64,000 nt of DNA from positions 744,001 through 808,000 of the forward strand of contig NZ_CP036515.1 of assembly GCF_004323635.1 (NCBI RefSeq), in the 5' to 3' direction. The translations under genes and the position numbers were made by a program. Shown one piece after another: positions 27,069 to 34,665 of the stretch (the stretch's first letter is position 1; the number at the start of each line of letters is the position of its first letter). The notes below the pieces were generated by a model that worked only from the letters and a program-made list of their open reading frames with translations, made no database searches and had not been told where the DNA came from. The DNA is from Lichenihabitans psoromatis. Lineage in GTDB: Bacteria > Pseudomonadota > Alphaproteobacteria > Rhizobiales > Beijerinckiaceae.

Positions 27069-28141
27069 CAGACCGCCCCGTTCATGCTCGGAACCGCGAC
27101 CGCCTGGCCGGTCCGGACCGATTCGGCGATCGCCGCCATGGCCCGCACGGAGGCGAGACCATCCTCGATCGTCGCGCCGCGCTGCCGCGCGCCGGTCAGC
27201 ACGGTATCGGCAAAGCCTTCGAGTTGCCGACGAAAGAAATGTCCGTCCGCGCCGAGCACCCGGCGGGTCGTCGCATCGGCCTCATGGAAGATCTCGACGT
27301 CGCTCGACTTGTAATACCAAGGATTATAGGTGCGAGCCAGGATGCTGCCGTTCTCGCCATAGAGTTGAAAGCCCTCGAACCAATCCATCCTGACCGCGAC
27401 GGTGAGGTCGAGGTGGCCGAGTGTGCCATTGGCGAAGCTCGTCTCGACGAACCAGCACGACGCGCCGAAGCGCTCCGAGAGCCTGGCCCGCACCTCGGTG
27501 ATCTCGCCACACAGAAACCGGGCCGTGTCGACGAGATGGCTTCCGTGCGCCAGCATATAGTAGCGGCGAAGGTCGGCTTTGGGGCTGTGGCTCGGCCTTT
27601 TTTGGGCCTCGCTTTTCAGCGCCAACGGCTGAACCGCGTCGGTCATCGTATAGCGATGCGTCGAGTCGCAGTACCACGCTTTCAGGGCAAGTTGCTGCCC
27701 CATCTCGTTATCGATGAACGCTTTAGCGGCTTCAAGGCCCGGATCGAAGCGCTTCATGTGGCCAACCTGCAGCACTCTTCCCGTGCGGCGGACGACCTCG
27801 CGCAGGCGCTCGACCTCCTCGACCGAGACGCCGATCGGCTTTTCGCACAAGACGGCCTTGCCGGCTTCGAGCGCCTTGATGGACGCCTCGACATGCCATG
27901 TATCCGAGGTGGCGATAATGACGGCGTCGACCTCTGGGTCGGCCAGCATCGCCTCGTAATCCGTGAACGTCCGGCGCGGCGCGTAATAAGCGGCGATTCG
28001 CTCGAGCAGGTCGGGCGCCGCATCGCAGATGGCATAAAGCTCGGCATTGCGAGCCTTCACGCAGGATTCGAGGTGGGCAAATTGCGCGATCGGCCCCGCT
28101 CCGAGCACTCCGATGCGAAGCTGTCGCGCGTCTTGCGCCAT
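27068..28141 (-). CDS. Gfo/Idh/MocA family sugar dehydrogenase
   Basis: NAD(P)-dependent oxidoreductase, 357 residues and first gene of the five-gene minus-strand operon. Rossmann motif 'RIGVLGAGPIAQFAHLESC' (about 8-26), 'VIIATSDTWH', the catalytic 'CEKPIGVSVEEV' with the essential Lys, and 'AHGSHLVDTARFL' with the conserved His. I chose ATG 28141 because AGGAGG lies six bases upstream; an upstream ATG at 28159 has none. Would oxidise or interconvert the incoming sugar. Confidence 0.9.
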   Translation of the reverse strand: MAQDARQLRIGVLGAGPIAQFAHLESCVKARNAELYAICDAAPDLLERIAAYYAPRRTFTDYEAMLADPEVDAVIIATSDTWHVEASIKALEAGKAVLCEKPIGVSVEEVERLREVVRRTGRVLQVGHMKRFDPGLEAAKAFIDNEMGQQLALKAWYCDSTHRYTMTDAVQPLALKSEAQKRPSHSPKADLRRYYMLAHGSHLVDTARFLCGEITEVRARLSERFGASCWFVETSFANGTLGHLDLTVAVRMDWFEGFQLYGENGSILARTYNPWYYKSSDVEIFHEADATTRRVLGADGHFFRRQLEGFADTVLTGARQRGATIEDGLASVRAMAAIAESVRTGQAVAVPSMNGAV

Positions 28142-28331
28142 AAAATCCTCCTGCCGCATCGATCGCTGCCGATGCTTCTCAGGCTAGACTTGATGATGCT
28201 CTAATCGCGGTCAAGCACAAAACCGCATAATGACGCTAGAAAGCGCATCACATTTGCTGAAGCAAGCCCGAAGGAACCTTCAGCGTCGCCGCGCATAGAG
28301 TCGGCAGTTTCACTCGACCGAGACCATTGCT

Positions 28332-28712
28332 ATGACCAAAGCCACAAAGACTCACATGATCCTCCTGGCGGGTTGTGCGTCGCTCGCGATCGGGCTGCTC
28401 GGAACGGGGGACGCTCAAGCGAACACGTCCCGCTATCATCATCGCTATCATGAGGTGCGGCTCCACCACCGACATCACGGGTTCGGTCGTCATTACGTTG
28501 CGCGCCCGCCGGTCTCTGAGACGCGACGGCCGGACTATCTCGGGACCAACACGTTGGGGGACGCGATCATCACCGGCAGCATCGGCGTGCATCGCTCGGA
28601 TTTCGGCGTGATGGTGCCTGATTCGGATGGTCCCAATATGATTGCATCCGGCCGGGCGAAGGGCTCAGGTTTTGGCGCCGATGGCCTGCCGGTGGTGATC
28701 GACCAGAACTAG
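28332..28712 (+). CDS. Small exported His-rich hypothetical protein
   Basis: 126 residues. The N-terminal signal peptide ('MILLAGCASLAIGLLGTGDAQA') may be cleaved after AQA near residue 30. 'LLAGCAS' could instead be read as a lipobox, though the downstream AQA site is a better fit. The segment after it is rich in His and Tyr ('RYHHRYHEVRLHHRHH'), a possible metal- or surface-binding patch. Function unrecognised. Its stop overlaps the convergent gene below by 4 bases. Confidence 0.65.
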   Translation: MTKATKTHMILLAGCASLAIGLLGTGDAQANTSRYHHRYHEVRLHHRHHGFGRHYVARPPVSETRRPDYLGTNTLGDAIITGSIGVHRSDFGVMVPDSDGPNMIASGRAKGSGFGADGLPVVIDQN

Positions 28713-29050
28713 GCTTGCGGTGTCTCCGACGCCTGACATCGGCAATGCACGATCGGCATCGCGTTGCGATCCGGATTGAACCCCGGGCGTGGGGCCAAGG
28801 ATGTCTCCTGCGTCACGACCATCGGTCCCATCTCATCCAAGCGGAGCAGCTTCCATCCCTCGGCCTGCCCGCTAACACGTCCGCCGCTCACCTGCCACAC
28901 CAAGACGACCGGATGACCAATGGCCGTCGCGCCAACAGCATGGACTTCGACCGTGCGGGTGTATCCGCCATACTGAAGCTCAACGCGCCGCCCCTGGCGT
29001 AGCGCCACACAGGCAAGTGCGGCCCCGATCGTCTTGTTGTGACGCGTCAC
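28709..29050 (-). CDS. Small WYL-like domain protein
   Basis: 113 residues. 'LRQGRRVELQYGGYTRTVEVHAVG' (described as LRQGRRVELQYGG then RTVEVHAVG) and 'GWKLLRLDEM' match the short WYL-like domain proteins, which bind small ligands or nucleic acid. It lacks the N-terminal helix-turn-helix of full WYL regulators. Ends convergently inside the His-rich gene. Contains a late Cys pair (HCRCQ). Role unknown. Confidence 0.6.
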   Translation of the reverse strand: MTRHNKTIGAALACVALRQGRRVELQYGGYTRTVEVHAVGATAIGHPVVLVWQVSGGRVSGQAEGWKLLRLDEMGPMVVTQETSLAPRPGFNPDRNAMPIVHCRCQASETPQA

Positions 29051-29142
29051 GCGTGTCCGCCCAATCCCATGTGGCTTCGATGCGAGACCTGCATCGTCGG
29101 CTAATCCCTTGCCCCGATCAACGCCGACACCGCGCGATCGAT

Positions 29143-29177
29143 CCCCCGGACGGGGGCGTTGACCGGCCGTTCGGCCG
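29143..29177. repeat. Pair of short palindromes upstream of the aldehyde dehydrogenase
   Basis: CCCCCG-GA-CGGGGG at 29143-29156 and CGGCCG-TT-CGGCCG at 29164-29177 lie in the 248-bp gap before the dehydrogenase. They could be a terminator-like or REP-like structure for the upstream region or part of the leader. No T-run follows. Confidence 0.35.
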
Positions 29178-29298
29178 AGCGCACTATTGGGGCTTGGTGT
29201 CGTTGAGAGGCTGGTCGTCGTGATGACCGACCCGGTTCAGCGGCCCTTCATCGACCTTATGACGCCGAATGGCGCATTCGCTCTCCGGGAGGCTTTCC

Positions 29299-30819
29299 AT
29301 GTTCCAGCAAGCGCTCGACCAAGTTTCGAAACAAGTTCTGATCCGCGACCGCTACGACAACTTCATCGGCGGCAAATGGGTCGCCCCCGTCGAGGGACGT
29401 TACTTCGACAACCCCAGCCCGATCACCGGCAAGAAACTCTGCGAAATCCCGCGATCGTCGGCGGCCGATATCGAGCTCGCGCTCGACGCAGCCCATAAGG
29501 CGAAGGACGCCTGGGGCAAGACCTCGGCGGCCGAGCGGGCCAAGGTGCTGAACCGCATCGCCGACACGCTCGAGCAAAAGCTCGATCTCGTGGCTCTGAT
29601 CGAAACGCTCGACAACGGCAAACCGATTCGCGAGACAACCCTCGCCGACCTGCCGCTCGCGGTCGATCACTTTCGCTATTTTGCTGGCGTCATCCGCGCT
29701 CAGGAAGGCAGCCTCTCCGAAATCGACAATGACACCGTCGCCTATCACTTCCGCGAGCCGCTCGGCGTCGTCGGCCAGATCATTCCGTGGAACTTCCCGC
29801 TCCTCATGGCGACATGGAAACTCGCCCCGGCCCTGGCGGCCGGCAATTGCGTTGTGCTGAAGCCCGCCGAGCAAACGCCGTTGAGCATTCTGGTGCTGAT
29901 GGAATTGCTCGGCGACATCGTGCCGCCCGGCGTCATCAACGTCGTCAATGGATTTGGACTCGAAGCCGGTAAACCTTTGGCCCAAAGCAAACGCATCGCC
30001 AAGATCGCCTTCACGGGTGAGACGACGACGGGCCGCATGATCATGCAATATGCGTCTGACAATATCATCCCGGTCACGTTGGAACTCGGCGGCAAGTCGC
30101 CCAACATCTTCTTCGCCGATGTGATGGATCAAGACGACGATTTCTTCGACAAATGCCTCGAAGGCTTCTCGATGTTTGCACTCAACCAGGGCGAGGTCTG
30201 CACCTGCCCGAGCCGTGCGCTCGTCGACGCCAAGATCTACGACAAATTCATGGATCGGGCTGTCGCTCGCGTGAAGAAGATCAAGCAAGGCCACCCGCTC
30301 GACATGAGCACCATGATCGGCGCCCAAGCCTCGAACGATCAGCTTGAGAAGATCCTGTCATATTTCGACATCGGCAAGCAGGAAGGCGCCAAGGTGCTGA
30401 CCGGCGGCAAGCGCGCGGATCTCGGGGGCGAACTCGGCGAAGGTTTCTACGTCGAGCCGACCATCCTCGAGGGTAACAACAAGATGCGGGTCTTCCAGGA
30501 AGAGATTTTTGGCCCCGTCGTTTCGGTCGTGCCCTTCAAGGACGAGGAAGAGGCCCTGTCGATGGCCAATGACACGCTTTATGGCCTCGGAGCCGGTGTC
30601 TGGACACGCAATGGCACACGCGCCTACCGGTTTGGACGCGCGATCCAGGCCGGCCGCGTCTGGACCAACTGTTATCATCTCTACCCGGCTCATGCGACCT
30701 TCGGGGGCTACAAGCAATCCGGGATCGGGCGTGAGAACCATCTCAAGATGATGGATCATTATCAGCAGACGAAAAACATGCTGGTCAGCTATTCGCCAAA
30801 GGCTCTCGGCTTCTTCTGA
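29299..30819 (+). CDS. NAD-dependent aldehyde dehydrogenase (acetaldehyde type, ExaC/AcoD-like)
   Basis: 506 residues, exactly the usual size of ExaC/AcoD enzymes that oxidise acetaldehyde and other short aldehydes to acids. Catalytic Cys301 in '[12 protein letters not shown]', general base Glu262 in '[10 protein letters not shown]', NAD site 'IPWNFP' and 'FTGETTTG', C-terminal '[18 protein letters not shown]'. ATG 29299 follows GGGAGG with good spacing; an upstream ATG in frame at 29269 has no ribosome site. The DUF779 gene downstream is a regular partner of this ALDH group. Confidence 0.93.
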   Translation: MFQQALDQVSKQVLIRDRYDNFIGGKWVAPVEGRYFDNPSPITGKKLCEIPRSSAADIELALDAAHKAKDAWGKTSAAERAKVLNRIADTLEQKLDLVALIETLDNGKPIRETTLADLPLAVDHFRYFAGVIRAQEGSLSEIDNDTVAYHFREPLGVVGQIIPWNFPLLMATWKLAPALAAGNCVVLKPAEQTPLSILVLMELLGDIVPPGVINVVNGFGLEAGKPLAQSKRIAKIAFTGETTTGRMIMQYASDNIIPVTLELGGKSPNIFFADVMDQDDDFFDKCLEGFSMFALNQGEVCTCPSRALVDAKIYDKFMDRAVARVKKIKQGHPLDMSTMIGAQASNDQLEKILSYFDIGKQEGAKVLTGGKRADLGGELGEGFYVEPTILEGNNKMRVFQEEIFGPVVSVVPFKDEEEALSMANDTLYGLGAGVWTRNGTRAYRFGRAIQAGRVWTNCYHLYPAHATFGGYKQSGIGRENHLKMMDHYQQTKNMLVSYSPKALGFF

Positions 30820-30881
30820 CGTCGATTCAACGAGGAGGCGGTGCCGGACACCGCCTCCCGACCCAACAAGGATATGACGGG

Positions 30882-31262
30882 ATGGTTGCGCGGGTCGAGA
30901 TCACGGAGAAAGCTGCGGGAGTCTTGGAACGCCTCAAGCAACAACACGGACCGCTGTTGTTTCATCAGTCGGGCGGATGCTGCGATGGCTCCGCCCCAAT
31001 GTGTTTACCGATCGGCGATTTCCGCGTGGGACCGCAAGACGTGCTAATGGGCCAGATCGGCGCCTGTAACTTCTATATGGGCGCCGCGCAGTTCGACTAC
31101 TGGCGACATACGCAGTTGATCATCGACGTCGTTCCAGGCCGCGGCGCCGGATTTTCGGCCGAAGCGCCGGAAGGCGTGCGGTTTCTCACCCGCAGCCGCG
31201 TTTTCACCGACGACGAGGTGACGGAACTCGATGGGCTGGGCGAGCCGCCACGAGGCGAATGA
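30882..31262 (+). CDS. DUF779 domain protein
   Basis: 126 residues. 'LLFHQSGGCCDGSAPMCLP' (about 25-43) is the hallmark Cys-rich segment of DUF779, followed by 'DVLMGQIGACNFYMGAAQFDYW'-type core (given here as DVLMGQIG and FYMGAAQFDYW). The family is almost always next to acetaldehyde-type ALDH genes, as here (62 bases downstream). Probably a metal or redox accessory; no function is established. Confidence 0.88.
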   Translation: MVARVEITEKAAGVLERLKQQHGPLLFHQSGGCCDGSAPMCLPIGDFRVGPQDVLMGQIGACNFYMGAAQFDYWRHTQLIIDVVPGRGAGFSAEAPEGVRFLTRSRVFTDDEVTELDGLGEPPRGE

Positions 31263-31277
31263 GCCGACGCGTCAAGC

Positions 31278-31502
31278 TTATGCCCCGACGCTCGACGCTG
31301 GTCCCGACGGCAGCGCGAGCGAGCGCCGCATTTTCTTGACGGTCGTCGGCGAGCATCCCGTCGCCCGACTGATGTGCTGATCCGACAAATGCGGCGACTG
31401 CGTCAAAGCCGATCGAACCGCAGTGAGAAGATCGCTTTCGGGAAGAGCCGAGGCTGCAGGAGAGGCCAGCACGCCGGTCGATGGACGACGCACGGCCCTC
31501 AT
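31278..31502 (-). CDS. Small orphan helix-turn-helix protein
   Basis: 74 residues. Residues about 24-60 ('LLTAVRSALTQSPHLSDQHI' then 'SRATGCSPTTVKKMRRSL') look like the helix-turn-helix of ParB/RepB-type DNA-binding proteins. AGAGG lies six bases before the ATG. No other domain is present, so it is either a genuine mini-regulator or the surviving tail of a larger gene. It occupies the 432-bp gap between DUF779 and the LuxR gene; the rest of that gap shows nothing. Confidence 0.45.
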   Translation of the reverse strand: MRAVRRPSTGVLASPAASALPESDLLTAVRSALTQSPHLSDQHISRATGCSPTTVKKMRRSLALPSGPASSVGA

Positions 31503-31694
31503 CGCATGCCTCTGCGCAGGCTCGACGCCTTAATCGATAGAAGAAGGTCACGACCCTCGTCGGGACGATGCTTGTGTCGAGGATCCATATGACTCATTTC
31601 CCAATCCGGCCCGCAGCGTAGCCGAAAAGCGTCGCTGGGGCGAGCGCGGGATCGAGGCGAAGCGCGACCTCCCAAGCCGCGCCGCGAATCGGGG

Positions 31695-32489
31695 TTACGC
31701 CTGCTCGTCGACCTCGAGCCGAGAGTGGGAATGCGCGCCATTCAGTGCCACGTTGTTGATGGCCCAGACGGCAGCCTGCGTTCGGTTGACCACTTCGGTC
31801 TTCCGCAGAATGGTCTTCAGATGGACCTTCACGGTCGCTTCGCTGATGTTACAGAGCCGAGCGATGACTTTGTTGGAATTTCCGGCCACCAAGCAGGCCA
31901 AAATCTCCAACTCCCGATCCGACAGCTTGCTGCGGCCCATGATTCTGGATTGCGCGATACGCGCATGACCCAAAGACAGATCGACCGCCTCGATTTCGGT
32001 CGAACCCTCTTTGACGATCGGACGGTGGCCCGTGTCGGTTTCTTGTTTGCCAAACCACTCGACATGCTTCTCGACTGGCTTTTCAGTGTTGATGGCCAAC
32101 GGGATGCCAAAGACATATTCACCGAGACCGATCAACTTCAGGCTTGCGACCAACGCTTCGCTCGAAATCGACTTGAGAAGGACCCCTGCAACGTCAAGAC
32201 GCTCCACCTGCCAGCGCCGCTCGTCCGAACACGAATCAAGGAGCACGACGGTCAAGCAGTTCGGAAAATGCTGCTTGATCTCAGCCACCATCGACATGTC
32301 TGACGCGCGATCAAGTTGGCCGGCGATCAGCAGTATAAAGCGAGAATCGACTTTAAACTTCGTCGCCTTGAGTTCGTCCAAGGTCGAATTTGAAGCCAAT
32401 AAACGATAATTGGCTTCTTTAATAATAAGCGCGATGCCGTCTCTAAGGAGGCGGCTCTGCAAGCAAAGAGCAACGGGAAGAGGTTTCAT
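31695..32489 (-). CDS. LuxR-type regulator with a degenerate receiver domain
   Basis: 264 residues. The C-terminal LuxR helix-turn-helix (about 190-255) is intact: 'LSDRELEILACLVAGNSNKV' and 'ISEATVKVHLKTILRKTEV'. The N-terminal 120 residues have a receiver-like pattern, but the acidic pocket reads 'VALCLQSRLLRDG' and the phospho-Asp position reads 'FILLIAGQ'; only the Lys ('GVLLKSISSEAL') remains. It therefore cannot be phosphorylated in the normal way. GTGs at 32495 and 32492 are alternative starts. At the edge of the EPS locus, so probably its regulator. Confidence 0.87.
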   Translation of the reverse strand: MKPLPVALCLQSRLLRDGIALIIKEANYRLLASNSTLDELKATKFKVDSRFILLIAGQLDRASDMSMVAEIKQHFPNCLTVVLLDSCSDERRWQVERLDVAGVLLKSISSEALVASLKLIGLGEYVFGIPLAINTEKPVEKHVEWFGKQETDTGHRPIVKEGSTEIEAVDLSLGHARIAQSRIMGRSKLSDRELEILACLVAGNSNKVIARLCNISEATVKVHLKTILRKTEVVNRTQAAVWAINNVALNGAHSHSRLEVDEQA

Positions 32490-32670
32490 CACCACCGAAT
32501 CCCCAATTTGAAAACCGCTCTAATATGAGCGAGCGTTTCGAGCGTCCCAGCGGACAAATATTTATTTTGTAATTAACTCAACAGTAAAAAGCTAACTAGC
32601 AATATATATTGGAAAAAAATATGGACTTAAACTGTTTTTAATTACTCGCCGATTCAAAGTGATTCGACAA
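32490..32670. promoter_or_regulatory. AT-rich upstream region of the LuxR-type gene with a palindrome
   Basis: The part from about 32540 to 32650 is strongly AT-rich against a GC-rich background. It contains the perfect 12-bp palindrome CAATATATATTG at 32600-32611. Since both flanking genes point left, this is the regulator's own upstream region. It suits autoregulation or a xenogeneic-silencer type protein such as MucR/Ros. No convincing -35/-10 pair was picked. Confidence 0.45.
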
Positions 32671-33489
32671 CTACGTCATGTGGCTCCGGTGCCACCATTC
32701 GGTCGCCAACACCTGGAGGAAGCGGGGCACGATCTTGCTGTAGCGACCGTAGAGACGACGCGGCTCACTACACAGGCGATAGGCCCATTCCAGGCCGTTT
32801 TCGCGAATAAAGCGAGGCGCTTGCTTCTTGCTTCCCGAGAGGAAGTCGAAGGCCGCACCAACACCAATCGTCACGGGAACCTGCAATTGATCCCGGTGAC
32901 GTAGCATCCACAGGTCTTGTTTCGGCGTGCTCAACCCAATCCAAAGAATGTCCGGCCGCGCCGCATTGATGGCCGCCACCATGGCGGCATCCTCCTCCGG
33001 CGTGACGGCGCGGAACGGTGGCGTGAGACATCCCACCACCTGAAGGCCCGGATTGCTGGCCGTGAGCACGTCGCGCAATCGTTCGGCGACGCCATCATTG
33101 CCGCCGAAATAGAAATGCCGCCGCCCGGGACGAACCGATGTGCCGCTCATCCGCAGCATCAGGTCGGGCCCATAGACGCGCCGCACATGGGACAGGCCGC
33201 GCAACCAGGCAACCCAGACCAGGGGCGTTCCATCCGGCGTCACAAGCCCCGCGTGCTGAAAGCTTTTTAGCAATTCGGGGTCGTCGCGGCTTTCGATGAC
33301 GCCATGGGCGCCCGCGATACACACATACTGCCTGGCTCCCGCGTCGATCCAACCCTCGATCGTCGCCACGGCGACATCGGGGTCGATCGCGCTGACGGGA
33401 ACGCCGAGGACGTCAAAGGTCGAAGGGGGGGTGATGACGCGATCACGATCGTGATCCGCTCCGAGAACAGCCGACATGGCGCGCATCAC
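32671..33489 (-). CDS. WecG/TagA/CpsF family glycosyltransferase (GT26)
   Basis: 272 residues. '[20 protein letters not shown]' N-terminus, '[17 protein letters not shown]' (the family's (N)ADGxPLVW motif, about 82-98) and '[16 protein letters not shown]' are diagnostic for GT26. The enzyme transfers a sugar, often ManNAcA or glucose, onto a lipid-linked acceptor at the membrane face. Its ATG overlaps the stop of the UDP-sugar decarboxylase gene (ATGA), tying it to nucleotide-sugar supply. Confidence 0.9.
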   Translation of the reverse strand: MMRAMSAVLGADHDRDRVITPPSTFDVLGVPVSAIDPDVAVATIEGWIDAGARQYVCIAGAHGVIESRDDPELLKSFQHAGLVTPDGTPLVWVAWLRGLSHVRRVYGPDLMLRMSGTSVRPGRRHFYFGGNDGVAERLRDVLTASNPGLQVVGCLTPPFRAVTPEEDAAMVAAINAARPDILWIGLSTPKQDLWMLRHRDQLQVPVTIGVGAAFDFLSGSKKQAPRFIRENGLEWAYRLCSEPRRLYGRYSKIVPRFLQVLATEWWHRSHMT

Positions 33490-34460
33490 TCCGCTGCTTC
33501 GGCGATACGATCACGCCGGGGTTGAGACGCTGCGAGCTGCCCGGCAAAATAGGTGACGGTCCGCCGCAGACCATCTTCCACCGCCACGCGCGGCTCCCAG
33601 CCAAGAAGGGAGCGGGCGACGCCGATATCGGGGCAGCGTTGAGTCGGATCGTCCTGCGGGAGCGGGAGGCGCCTGATCGTGGCGGGGCGCCCTACCAGTT
33701 CGATCACCAATTCGGCGATCTCGAGGATCGTCAATTCGTGTGGGTTTCCAAGGTTGACCGGATGCGGGACGGAAGGGCCGCTCATCAAGGCCTCGAAGCC
33801 CGACAAAAGATCGTCGACATAACAAAGCGACCGGGTCTGCATGCCATCCCCGTAGATCGTCAGTGGCCGGCCACCGAGCGCCTGAACGATGAAATTCGAG
33901 ACGACGCGGCCATCGTCCGGGTGCATGCGCGGGCCATAGGTGTTGAAGATCCGTGCGACCCTCACATCGACGCCATATTTCGTGCTGTAGTCGTAAAACA
34001 GCGCTTCGGCGCAGCGCTTGCCCTCGTCGTAGCAGGCGCGTGGCCCCCACGGATTGACGTTGCCGCGGTAGGTCTCCGGCTGCGGGGAGCATTGCGGCTC
34101 GCCATAGACTTCGCTGGTCGAGGCGTGAAAGACCCGCGCGCCGGTTCGCCGCGCCAGTTCCAAGACATTGATGGCGCCAAGCACGCAGGTTTCGGTCGTA
34201 TAGACCGGGTCGATTTGATATTTTGGCGGAGACGCAGGACAGGCGAGATTGTAGATCGTGTCGGCGTCAACCCGGATCGTCGATCGGACATCGCCGATCA
34301 TCAAGGTAAAGTTCGGGTCGCCAAGGAGATGCGCGACATTCTCCCGGTTGGATGTCGAGAAATTGTCGAGACAGGTGACGGTGTCGCCATTGCGAAGCAG
34401 GCGTTCGCACAGGTTGGCGCCGATGAACCCCGCCCCCCCGGTTATCAGCACATTGGACAT
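33486..34460 (-). CDS. UDP-glucuronate decarboxylase (UDP-xylose synthase)
   Basis: Extended short-chain dehydrogenase, 324 residues, converting UDP-glucuronate to UDP-xylose. NAD site '[10 protein letters not shown]' (5-14). The UXS signatures '[15 protein letters not shown]', 'ACYDEGKR' (YxxxK at about 143-147) and '[18 protein letters not shown]' are clear. I start at ATG 34460; an in-frame ATG 15 bases upstream is possible. Its substrate can come from the UDP-glucose dehydrogenase at 50989. Coupled to the GT26 gene. Confidence 0.92.
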   Translation of the reverse strand: MSNVLITGGAGFIGANLCERLLRNGDTVTCLDNFSTSNRENVAHLLGDPNFTLMIGDVRSTIRVDADTIYNLACPASPPKYQIDPVYTTETCVLGAINVLELARRTGARVFHASTSEVYGEPQCSPQPETYRGNVNPWGPRACYDEGKRCAEALFYDYSTKYGVDVRVARIFNTYGPRMHPDDGRVVSNFIVQALGGRPLTIYGDGMQTRSLCYVDDLLSGFEALMSGPSVPHPVNLGNPHELTILEIAELVIELVGRPATIRRLPLPQDDPTQRCPDIGVARSLLGWEPRVAVEDGLRRTVTYFAGQLAASQPRRDRIAEAAE

Positions 34461-34665
34461 TGCGATATTTCCCATAGGCAAACTTGCCGATGGGGCCCAT
34501 ATTCCGGCTGCTCGCGCGTGCAGCAATCCGCCCATACGGAGCACTACGATCGCGCAGGACATGTACCGCAACCGCGGCCATCAACACCGCTTGCGATGCC
34601 GTCCCGCGTCGGGCTTATGCCGCTCTTCCGTTGCGACACCCGGCGCGGCACGGTCGCAGGCTAAA

